Shown: positions 1-6,436 of the stretch, one piece after another | Position numbering within the stretch: the stretch's first letter is position 1 | How the letters are laid out: every line of letters starts with the position of its first letter | Assembly: GCA_020853175.1 (NCBI GenBank) | Contig: JADYZK010000240.1 | Span: forward strand, 1 to 7,177 | Length of the DNA: 7,177 bases | From: Bacteroidales bacterium | Lineage (GTDB): Bacteria > Bacteroidota > Bacteroidia > Bacteroidales > F082 | Direction: 5' to 3' | Program-made: the position numbers and the translations under genes | The notes under the pieces: generated by a model | What the model was told of the DNA's origin: nothing | The model's database searches: none | The model's input: the letters and a program-made list of their open reading frames with translations, nothing else

Positions 1-28
1 CTTGTTAAACCCAAATTACTAAATTTTT

Positions 29-1420
29 ATGGAAAAAATTAAAACGTCCATGCGAGAATCAGCAACAGCCCGATGGTTTGCCTTGGCACTGATCTCAATC
101 ACCATGTTTTTTGCCTATTTCTTTGTTGATGTGGCAGCACCTCTTCAAAGCCTGCTTGAGCGCAGCCACGGCTGGTCGCCCGAAACTTTCGGGATGCTTG
201 GCGGATCAGAATTTTTCCTTAATGTTTTTGCGTTCTTCCTGATCTTCTCCGGTATCATCCTCGACAAGATGGGCATCAGGTTTACGATTCTCACCGCCGG
301 AATATCTATGGTTGTAGGAGCATCCATCAAATATTACGCACTTACCGAAGGCTTTGCGGCTTCAGGATTAGCCATTTCGCTCAACTCCTTTTGGACAGCT
401 GTGCCTGCATCAGCCAAATTAGCATTTTTCGGCTTTGCCATTTTTGGTATTGGCGTTGAGATGGCAGGAATCACTGTATCCAAAGCCATCGTAAAATGGT
501 TTAAAGGTAAAGAACTGGCATTGGCCATGGGTTTGGAAATGGCAACAGCCCGCTTGGGTGTTTTTGCTGTATTTAGATTGTCGCCCATTTTTGCAGAAAG
601 CGGCGGTGCCCCCAATGCTGTACTTTGGGGTGTAGGTTTCCTTGTTATCGGTTTGTTGACCTTTTTGATTTATACCTTTATGGATGCCCGTCTCGACAAA
701 GAAATTGGTGCCGATGCAAGCTCAGAACCCGAAGAGGCCTTCCGCATCAGCGATATTTGGTTGATACTCAAGAACCCGGGATTTTTAGCCATTGCCAGTT
801 TATGTGTACTTTTTTATTCGGCCATCTTCCCTTTCCAAAAGTTTGCAACTGATATGTTGGCTTCTAAATTGGATATCAATGTTAAAGATGCTGCTGCCAT
901 GTTCTCCTATTTCCCAATTGGAGCCATGATTCTTACACCTTTCATTGGTGCTTTTCTCGACAGAAAAGGATTAGGCGCTTCCATGATGCTCTATGGCGCA
1001 ATTCTGCTGACGGTATCACATTTGATTTTTGCACTCGTTCCTGCTGAAGCATTCACCAGTTTCATCGCTTATGCCACTATTGTAATTTTGGGTTTAGCTT
1101 TTTCGCTTGTACCCGCATCCATGTGGCCTTCAGTACCGAAAATTGTTGAAGATCGCTTCTTGGGATCTGCTTACGGTTTGATCTTCTGGATACAAAATAT
1201 CGGTTTGCTGGCAGTGCCAATTCTTATTGGATGGGCCATCAGTGCTGCCAATCCCGGAGTGGCCGAAGCCATTGCAGCAGGCGAAAGTGTTAAGTATGAC
1301 TACACCGTTCCTGAACTCATTTTTGCCGGTTTTGGTGTCTTGGCCATGATTATGTCAGTGGTACTCAAAAAAGTTGACAAGCACAAAGGCTTCGGACTTG
1401 ACGTTCCCAACAAAAAATAA
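29..1420 (+). CDS. MFS transporter, MFSD1-like (putative di/tripeptide transporter)
   Basis: A 463-aa polytopic inner-membrane protein with about 12 hydrophobic segments in two halves joined by a charged cytoplasmic loop (about residues 219-247). The classic MFS loop motif is visible as GIILDKMGIR (75-84), with a weaker copy, GAFLDRKGLG (307-316), in the second half, so the superfamily is certain. More specific resemblance, from memory, is to the MFSD1 family: the WP pair (366-367) followed by GSAYGLIFWIQNIGL (379-393), and GIGVE...WFKGKELALAMGL...ATARLG (140-177). E144 and R175 are 31 residues apart, the spacing I recall for the dipeptide-binding Glu/Arg pair of mammalian MFSD1. Substrate is inferred, supported by the dipeptidase gene downstream. 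The first ATG is used; Met8 (position 50) is an alternative, since the conserved part begins near residue 14. No Shine-Dalgarno is visible. An intrinsic terminator follows 16 nt after the stop codon, so it is probably not co-transcribed with pepD. The family is certain, the substrate moderate. Confidence 0.9.
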   Translation: MEKIKTSMRESATARWFALALISITMFFAYFFVDVAAPLQSLLERSHGWSPETFGMLGGSEFFLNVFAFFLIFSGIILDKMGIRFTILTAGISMVVGASIKYYALTEGFAASGLAISLNSFWTAVPASAKLAFFGFAIFGIGVEMAGITVSKAIVKWFKGKELALAMGLEMATARLGVFAVFRLSPIFAESGGAPNAVLWGVGFLVIGLLTFLIYTFMDARLDKEIGADASSEPEEAFRISDIWLILKNPGFLAIASLCVLFYSAIFPFQKFATDMLASKLDINVKDAAAMFSYFPIGAMILTPFIGAFLDRKGLGASMMLYGAILLTVSHLIFALVPAEAFTSFIAYATIVILGLAFSLVPASMWPSVPKIVEDRFLGSAYGLIFWIQNIGLLAVPILIGWAISAANPGVAEAIAAGESVKYDYTVPELIFAGFGVLAMIMSVVLKKVDKHKGFGLDVPNKK

Positions 1421-1436
1421 AACGAAAGAGATTTAT

Positions 1437-1472
1437 AAAAACAGCCATTTCAAACAAATGGCTGTTTTTTTT
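1437..1472 (+). terminator. Rho-independent terminator of the MFS transporter gene
   Basis: A perfect stem pairs ACAGCCATTT (1441-1450) with AAATGGCTGT (1456-1465) around the 5-nt loop CAAAC. It is flanked by an A run on the left (1437-1441) and eight T on the right (1465-1472). It lies just after the transporter stop codon. The A run makes it potentially bidirectional, but no minus-strand gene faces it. Confidence 0.93.
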
Positions 1473-1526
1473 ATCATTATGAAATCTGCTCATAGCACCT
1501 CTTGATACGAGGAATAAAAATTGAAA

Positions 1527-1541
1527 CGATAATCATTATCA
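1527..1541. promoter_or_regulatory. Fur-box-like palindrome upstream of pepD
   Basis: The core GATAATCATTATC (1528-1540) is a perfect 13-bp palindrome around a central C. With its flanks it matches 14 of 15 positions of the 7-1-7 Fur consensus TGATAATCATTATCA; only the first base differs. It lies about 150 bp before the pepD start, in the 220-bp gap after the transporter terminator. No convincing promoter overlaps it; the nearest weak -7 candidate for pepD is TACTTTTA at 1643-1650. The match to Fur is seen in the sequence, but function is inferred: AT-rich palindromes arise by chance, and neither flanking gene is an obvious iron gene. The rest of the gap (1473-1692) shows no gene or RNA that I can recognise. 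Confidence 0.35.
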
Positions 1542-1692
1542 ACGATATACAAGTTTTCCACTGTAGCGCATCCTTCTTTTCCGGAACAAGTGTAGATCCG
1601 ACTGCTTAACAAAGATTCACATATGCCCTAAAAAATATTCACTACTTTTATCGCTTGAAATATTTTCAGGTTTAAAACTAAAATAAAATACC

Positions 1693-3153
1693 ATGAGCTC
1701 AATCCTCGATCTGGAACCCAAAGGAATTTGGAAAAATTTTTACAGCCTAACGCAAATTCCCCGACCCTCTAAAAAGGAAGAAAAAATTATCGCCTTCACC
1801 AAAGAATTTGGTGAAAATTTAGGCCTCGAAACAGTGGTTGATGCCATTGGCAACGTGATCATTCGTAAGCCAGCAACCCCCGGATACGAGAACAGGCAAG
1901 GTATCATCCTTCAAGCCCACCTCGATATGGTTCCTCAAAAGAACAGCGGCACCGACCATGACTTTGAAAAAGACCCTATCCAAACCTATGTTGAAGACGG
2001 TTGGGTGAAAGCCAAAGGAACAACCTTAGGCTCCGACAACGGCATTGGCGCCGCCGCCGCCATGACAGTTCTTGAAGACAACAGCCTCGAACACGGCCCT
2101 ATTGAAGCCTTATTCACTATTGATGAAGAAACCGGAATGACCGGCGCCAACGAGCTGAAACCCGGCTTTTTATTCGGCGACATTTTGCTCAATATGGATT
2201 CGGAAGACGAAGGCGAACTTTATGTAGGTTGCGCCGGAGGAGTGGATACCACAGGTAACTTTACCGCCACTTTAGAACCCGTTGACAGCAATGCTGCCGC
2301 TTACAAAATTAGCCTCACAGGCTTAAAAGGTGGACATTCAGGCCTCGATATCAACTTAGGAAGAGGAAATGCCAACAAAATCATGAATGCCCTGATGACA
2401 TTGGCCGCCGCAAAATATGGAATGCGTTTGGCCGCTATTGAAGGCGGAAGTTTACGTAACGCCATTCCGCGCGAATCGTTTGCAACTGTTGTCGTTCCTG
2501 CCGAAAACAAAGCAGCTTTCGAGAAATACGTTCACGAGTTTGCCGCCTTAGCCAAAGAAGAATTTGCAGCTGCCGATGGCGGAATTGAAATTACAGCTGC
2601 TGCTTGCCCGCTTCCAGAACAAGTAATTGATTTGAAGACACAAGCAGGTTTGTTTGAGGCCATTTCCAACTGCCCTAACGGAGTGATTGCCATGAGTGCC
2701 GACATGGAAGGTGTTGTGGAAACATCGAACAATTTGGCCATTATAAAACTCAAAGGCAACAACATCATGATGGCAGCGCTTCAGCGCAGCTCTGTTGACG
2801 ACAGCAAAGCCGTTTTGGCCGAACAAATCAGAACAGTTTTCACCAATGCAGGTGCCGAAGCCTACTCGCATGGCGACTATCCCGGATGGAAGCCCAATGT
2901 GCACTCGCCTATCCTCACCACCATGAAAGAGGTTTATAATACCAAATTTGGTAAGATCCCCGAAGTAAAAGTCATTCATGCAGGCTTGGAGTGTGGCATT
3001 CTTGGAGCAGCCTATCCCCATTGGGATATGATCTCCTTTGGCCCCACCATCCGCCACCCCCACTCACCCGATGAAAAAGTGAATGTGGATACCGTGAAAC
3101 TGTTTTGGGAATTTCTTGTTGAAACCCTCAAACATGCACCTGTAAAGGCTTAA
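1693..3153 (+). CDS. pepD: Aminoacyl-histidine dipeptidase (M20 family metallopeptidase, PepD)
   Basis: A 486-aa cytosolic di-zinc peptidase with no signal peptide, of full length for the PepD (peptidase D, carnosinase-like) family, which cleaves Xaa-His and a range of other dipeptides. The metal and catalytic residues are all present: H76 and D78 in AHLDM, D115 in GSDNGIG, E145 (general base) and E146 in IDEETGM, D169 in NMDSED, and H457 in HSPDE near the C-terminus. H215 in GGHSG lies in the inserted lid/dimerisation domain (about residues 190-400). Each is offset by about four from the residues I recall for Vibrio PepD, which supports both identity and intactness. The ATG at 1693 follows an A-rich leader without Shine-Dalgarno, normal for Bacteroidota. 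The gene stands between an MFSD1-like transporter and rpmH, fitting a role in using imported dipeptides. No strong terminator follows; only a weak hairpin overlaps its stop codon. Family call is very sure; substrate range is not visible. Confidence 0.96.
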   Translation: MSSILDLEPKGIWKNFYSLTQIPRPSKKEEKIIAFTKEFGENLGLETVVDAIGNVIIRKPATPGYENRQGIILQAHLDMVPQKNSGTDHDFEKDPIQTYVEDGWVKAKGTTLGSDNGIGAAAAMTVLEDNSLEHGPIEALFTIDEETGMTGANELKPGFLFGDILLNMDSEDEGELYVGCAGGVDTTGNFTATLEPVDSNAAAYKISLTGLKGGHSGLDINLGRGNANKIMNALMTLAAAKYGMRLAAIEGGSLRNAIPRESFATVVVPAENKAAFEKYVHEFAALAKEEFAAADGGIEITAAACPLPEQVIDLKTQAGLFEAISNCPNGVIAMSADMEGVVETSNNLAIIKLKGNNIMMAALQRSSVDDSKAVLAEQIRTVFTNAGAEAYSHGDYPGWKPNVHSPILTTMKEVYNTKFGKIPEVKVIHAGLECGILGAAYPHWDMISFGPTIRHPHSPDEKVNVDTVKLFWEFLVETLKHAPVKA

Positions 3154-3207
3154 AAGCACTTTTACAGATTATTGAAAATAAGCTTTTTGAAGAATTGTTA
3201 AAAAAAT

Positions 3208-3254
3208 GAGTGCAAAGGTTTGGATAAAAAGAATTAATACATACCTTTGCACTC
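3208..3254. repeat. Perfect 12-bp inverted repeat spanning the rpmH promoter
   Basis: GAGTGCAAAGGT (3208-3219) is the exact reverse complement of ACCTTTGCACTC (3243-3254), separated by 23 bp of AT-rich sequence. The right arm contains most of the rpmH -7 box and runs to about the expected transcription start; the -33 TTG begins just inside the left arm. It could be an operator for a dimeric regulator. On the minus strand the second arm is followed by A and then seven T (3207 down to 3200), so it could also act as a terminator for antisense transcription. The repeat is certain; its role is inferred. Confidence 0.7.
3220..3249 (+). promoter_or_regulatory. Bacteroidota-type promoter of rpmH
   Basis: The -33 element TTG (3220-3222) is followed by a 19-bp spacer and the -7 element TACCTTTG (3242-3249), an exact fit to the housekeeping consensus TTG-N19-TAnnTTTG of this phylum. 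Transcription should begin near 3254-3257, leaving an untranslated leader of only about 14-17 nt before the rpmH ATG. Confidence 0.85.
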
Positions 3255-3270
3255 CCAAAAAATAGGCAAG

Positions 3271-3417
3271 ATGAAACGTACATTTCAACCATCGAACAGA
3301 AAACGTAGAAACAAACACGGTTTCCGCGAGAGAATGGCAACAGCTAATGGTCGCAGAATTATTAAGGCCAGACGCGCTAAAGGCAGAAAGAGATTAACCG
3401 TTTCTGACGCAAAATAG
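3271..3417 (+). CDS. rpmH: 50S ribosomal protein L34
   Basis: A 48-aa, very basic protein beginning [20 protein letters not shown] and continuing through [20 protein letters not shown] (21-40), the near-invariant L34 sequence. L34 is a late-assembling protein of the large ribosomal subunit that contacts 23S rRNA. Length is standard for the family (44-50 aa). The start follows a very short leader downstream of a consensus promoter, and an intrinsic terminator lies about 30 nt past the stop, so it appears monocistronic. It is not beside rnpA or dnaA here: pepD lies upstream and a membrane-protein operon downstream. Identity is certain. Confidence 0.98.
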   Translation: MKRTFQPSNRKRRNKHGFRERMATANGRRIIKARRAKGRKRLTVSDAK

Positions 3418-3448
3418 TTTTTTAATAGCCGCTCTATATTAAAGGTTT

Positions 3449-3489
3449 AACAGAAGGTAGTCTTTGCACTGCCTTCTGTTTTGTTGTGC
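3449..3489 (+). terminator. Rho-independent terminator of rpmH
   Basis: A 13-bp stem pairs AACAGAAGGTAGT (3449-3461) with ACTGCCTTCTGTT (3468-3480), with one T-G wobble and a 6-nt loop CTTTGC. A T-rich tail (TTTTGTTGT) follows, interrupted by G. It lies 31 nt past the rpmH stop codon. Stem strength makes a terminator likely despite the imperfect tail. Confidence 0.85.
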
Positions 3490-3605
3490 CAAAGAATTAG
3501 CTTTCCACCTTGTCCAATTTCCGCACAATGGACTGAACGGAAACAATTTAAATGAAACTTCTTACAATATTCACCTTCGTTTTCATGCAGTTGCAGCGAA
3601 TCTTT

Positions 3606-3613
3606 TATCTTTG
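3606..3613 (+). promoter_or_regulatory. -7 promoter element of the DUF4834-YfhO-GT4 operon
   Basis: TATCTTTG, followed by CGG, is an exact TAnnTTTG box 35 nt before the ATG of the DUF4834 gene. A -33 TTG at the ideal 19-bp spacing is missing (CAT stands there, after a T run); a TTG at 3591-3593 is too close. Transcription would start near 3618-3620. It is the only good candidate between the rpmH terminator and the operon. Confidence 0.6.
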
Positions 3614-3648
3614 CGGCTGATCTGTATATTCAACAATCCGATCGCACT

Positions 3649-3924
3649 ATGGAACAATTCCTTCTGGTCATTTTCTGGATCGTAGTATCCATTTATATCA
3701 TACGTCTTTCCTTTAGGTTTCTTTTCCCTTGGCTGATGCGCCGCTTTATTCAAAAAATGGCAGGCAAAATGAGCCAACAACCTTCTACAAACGCCTACAC
3801 GGGCCGAAAGAACGAAGGCGATATTTATGTGAAAACCGAGATGGACGATAAGCCCAAAATTGATCCTGATATTGGTGAATACATTGATTTTGAAGATATT
3901 AAAAACACCGACAAAAAACCTTAA
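3649..3924 (+). CDS. DUF4834 family small membrane protein
   Basis: A 91-aa protein of unknown function, with the look of the Bacteroidota-specific DUF4834 family. Residues 3-27 form one hydrophobic helix ending in an aromatic segment (FRFLFPWLMRR), followed by a basic stretch (about 31-40) and a polar, acidic C-terminal tail, DIYVKTEMDDKPKIDPDIGEYIDFEDI (about 58-84). The tail is the conserved part as I remember the family. Positive charges after the helix predict the tail in the cytoplasm. It is the first gene of a tight operon: its stop codon is separated from the YfhO-family start by one base. A helper or assembly role for that protein is inference from position only. Start chosen because it is the first in-frame ATG after the -7 box and begins the helix. 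The protein is clearly real; its function is unknown. Confidence 0.85.
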   Translation: MEQFLLVIFWIVVSIYIIRLSFRFLFPWLMRRFIQKMAGKMSQQPSTNAYTGRKNEGDIYVKTEMDDKPKIDPDIGEYIDFEDIKNTDKKP

Positions 3925-3925
3925 C

Positions 3926-6436
3926 ATGAATACCGCATTGATAATTTGGCGAAAAAGTTTTCCTTTTGTAACCGCCGTCCTTGTTTTTATTTTGGTTACT
4001 TGGGCTTTTTTGCATCCCATGCTGGAAGGCAAACGACTCGATCAGCATGACATCACCATGTGGAAAGGAATGTCGAAAGAGATTTCCGACTTTCGTGAAA
4101 AAACAGGCGAAGAAGCCCTATGGACCAACTCCATGTTTGGCGGAATGCCCGCTTGGCAAATTTCGGTGTTGTACAACGGCAACCTCATTCATTATGTAAA
4201 AAAGGTCATCACCTTCGGAATGCCCTATCCCGCCAGCACCATCTTCATGTATTTTTTAGGGTTTTACATCTTGTTATTGGTCATGCGGGTTGATCCGTGG
4301 CTCAGTTTAGCGGGAGCTTTAGCCTTTGGGTTTTCGTCCTACTTATATATCATCCTCGGTGCGGGCCACTCTTCAAAAGCGAATGCCATTGGATACATGG
4401 CGCCGGTGATAGCGGGTATCGTACTGGCTTTCAGAGGAAATTACGCCAAAGGTGGTTTGCTGACGGCCATAGCCTTAGCACTACAACTTGAAGCCAACCA
4501 CTTACAAATTACTTATTATTTGCTGTTGCTCATCGTCATCCTGGGCGTGGTTCAATTGTGGGATGCCATCCGATTTAAAACATTGCCCAATTTTTACAAA
4601 GCATCGGGCGTTTTGCTTTTGGCTGCTTTGATGGCCACCCTCACGCATGGAACCAATCTTTATGCCACTTGGGAATACGGCAAAGAGAGCTTGAGAGGCG
4701 AACCCGTTCTCACAAAAAATATTGAAGACCAAACCAAAGGCCTCGACAGAAGCTATGTGACCAACTGGTCCTACGGCATTGGAGAAACGTGGTCGCTGCT
4801 GATTCCAAATGCCAAAGGCGGCGGATCGGCAGTCATAGGCAATGCAAATCCCGCCCTTGACAATGTGGACAGAAATTTCAAACCTACCTTAGCCAAACAG
4901 AACGCCTATTGGGGCGACCAGCCCGGCACCTCTGGACCGGTGTATGCCGGTGCTATTGTGATGTTTTTATTCTTTTTGGGATTGTTTTTTGTTAAAGGAA
5001 AATACAAATGGATACTCCTTGCTGCCACGCTCCTTTCTATTTTGCTGAGCTGGGGAAAAAATTGGATGCCTTTTACCGACTTTTTTCTCGATTACGTTCC
5101 CGGATACAATAAATTTAGGGCTGTTTCGATGACACTTGTCATTGCCGAGCTCACCATCCCTTTGCTCGGAGTGCTCGGACTGTATGAAATTTACAAACAA
5201 CCATCGCTGTTGAAAGAAAAACGCAAATGGTTTTTTGCCGCCTTTGGCTTAACAGGCGGATTGAGTCTGTTGTTTTATCTTGTCCCTAATCTGTTCTTTA
5301 ATTTTTTAAGTGCCTTCGAAGTTGAACAGTTCGCTCGCATCAAGCAGGAAAGCCCATCAGAAAGCGGGCAAGTTGACCTTTTTGTGAATCAGCTCGAAAT
5401 GGTGCGAATGACCATTTTCAAAAAAGATGCCCTTCGCAGTTTCTTTTTTATCACCCTTGCTGCCGGATTCATTTATGCCTTTGGCATGAACAAAATCAAA
5501 GCCAACTGGCTCACTGCAGCACTTACTTTGCTGATTCTTTCCGACATGGTGAACATCAACACCCGCTATCTAAACAACAATAATTTTGTTTCTAAAAATA
5601 AAGCAGAGTTTCCCATTACTGCCACAACTGCCAACAAAGATATTCTGAAAGATCAAGATCCTAATTTCAGGGTTTTGGATCTCACCAACAGCACTTTTAA
5701 CGACGCCACCACCTCCTATTTCCATCATTCCATCGGCGGATATCATGGGGCCAAATTGCGCCGCTATCAAGATATGATTGAACATCATATTCAACCGGAG
5801 ATGAGCCTTTTAACGAATGTGATGAAAAACGACCTCAGCCTGGGCAGCATCCAAGCGCAATTGGAGCAAAATCAAGTTCTTAATATGCTCAACACCCGCT
5901 ATATCATTTTTAATCCGCAATCGCCACCCATCAGAAATATCGCTGCTTTTGGAAACGCGTGGCCGGTGAGCAAAGTTAAATACGTGGATACTCCCAACGA
6001 AGAAATTGATGAGCTCACTGCTTTCGATCTGCGCAGCACTGCCGTTGTAAATAAAGAGTTTGAACCACTTTTGCAAAATCTACCTGCTTCAGGCAGCGAT
6101 GGAAGCATTGTGAACCTTACCGATTACCAGCCCAATAAGCTTAACTATCAGGCCGATATGAAACAAGAAGGCTTGGTGGTTTTCAGCGAAATTTGGTACA
6201 CCAAAGGTTGGAAAGCCTACATCAATGGCGAAGAGCAACCCTTGATACGGGCCAATTATGTTTTACGCGCCTTGAAAGTTCCGGCAGGCAACTCAGAAAT
6301 TGAAATGCGTTTTGAGCCCAAAGTTTATGCCGTTGGAGAAAAAGTTTCCTTCGTCGCCTCTTTGCTTTTGCTTTTGGCGTTGGGCTATGGAATATTCATC
6401 GAAGTAAAGAAGTTCAAAACCACTCCTATTGCATGA
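3926..6436 (+). CDS. YfhO family membrane protein (GT-C-like, putative glycan/lipid glycosylation)
   Basis: An 836-aa polytopic membrane protein. Helix 1 lies at about residues 11-29, followed by an extracytoplasmic loop with conserved-looking acidic and aromatic residues (D39, D42 and FGGMPAWQ at 71-78). Many helices follow at about 104-245, 338-375, 402-420, 436-460, 503-520 and 527-541. A large soluble domain spans about 545-803 (FHHSIGGYHGAKLRRY at 599-614; SEIWYTKGWKAYING at 754-768), and a last helix lies at about 807-825. This is the YfhO layout of Bacteroidota. In Bacillus, YfhO takes part in glycosylating lipoteichoic acid with an undecaprenyl-linked sugar; a similar polyprenyl-phosphate-sugar-dependent transfer at the outer face is plausible here, but acceptor and sugar are unknown. 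The frame is open from an ATG at 3860, but the start at 3926 is preferred: it lies 1 nt after the DUF4834 stop, and the extra 22 residues overlap that gene's coding sequence. The stop overlaps the glycosyltransferase start (ATGA). Confidence 0.88.
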   Translation: MNTALIIWRKSFPFVTAVLVFILVTWAFLHPMLEGKRLDQHDITMWKGMSKEISDFREKTGEEALWTNSMFGGMPAWQISVLYNGNLIHYVKKVITFGMPYPASTIFMYFLGFYILLLVMRVDPWLSLAGALAFGFSSYLYIILGAGHSSKANAIGYMAPVIAGIVLAFRGNYAKGGLLTAIALALQLEANHLQITYYLLLLIVILGVVQLWDAIRFKTLPNFYKASGVLLLAALMATLTHGTNLYATWEYGKESLRGEPVLTKNIEDQTKGLDRSYVTNWSYGIGETWSLLIPNAKGGGSAVIGNANPALDNVDRNFKPTLAKQNAYWGDQPGTSGPVYAGAIVMFLFFLGLFFVKGKYKWILLAATLLSILLSWGKNWMPFTDFFLDYVPGYNKFRAVSMTLVIAELTIPLLGVLGLYEIYKQPSLLKEKRKWFFAAFGLTGGLSLLFYLVPNLFFNFLSAFEVEQFARIKQESPSESGQVDLFVNQLEMVRMTIFKKDALRSFFFITLAAGFIYAFGMNKIKANWLTAALTLLILSDMVNINTRYLNNNNFVSKNKAEFPITATTANKDILKDQDPNFRVLDLTNSTFNDATTSYFHHSIGGYHGAKLRRYQDMIEHHIQPEMSLLTNVMKNDLSLGSIQAQLEQNQVLNMLNTRYIIFNPQSPPIRNIAAFGNAWPVSKVKYVDTPNEEIDELTAFDLRSTAVVNKEFEPLLQNLPASGSDGSIVNLTDYQPNKLNYQADMKQEGLVVFSEIWYTKGWKAYINGEEQPLIRANYVLRALKVPAGNSEIEMRFEPKVYAVGEKVSFVASLLLLLALGYGIFIEVKKFKTTPIA

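Noticed and set aside
1643..1650. TACTTTTA as a -7 box for pepD
   Set aside because: The final G of TAnnTTTG is missing and no TTG lies 19 bp upstream; it is at best a weak candidate.
2548..3063. Minus-strand open frame of 171 codons inside pepD
   Set aside because: It lies wholly opposite the well-conserved pepD catalytic C-terminal half, shows no recognisable family and is rich in Cys, His and Phe in a pattern typical of antisense reading.
3140..3167. Hairpin over the pepD stop codon (CTGTAAAGG with CTTTTACAG)
   Set aside because: The stem is AT-rich with a G-T wobble and a 10-nt loop, and no T run follows, so I do not call a terminator.
3459..3466. AGTCTTTG as a promoter -7 box after rpmH
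   Set aside because: It does not carry TA at the first two positions, has no -33 partner, and is explained by the terminator hairpin.
3464..3685. Plus-strand open frame of 73 codons between rpmH and the DUF4834 gene
   Set aside because: It starts inside the rpmH terminator hairpin, runs over the -7 box and into the DUF4834 gene in another frame, and its composition is not protein-like.
3860..3925. Longer N-terminus for the YfhO-family protein
   Set aside because: The extra 22 residues overlap the DUF4834 coding region; the ATG at 3926, directly after that gene's stop and just before the first membrane helix, is more natural.
3583..4032. Minus-strand open frame of 149 codons across the DUF4834 gene and the YfhO start
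   Set aside because: It is opposite two genes with recognisable families and covers their promoter; there is no start context or family resemblance.
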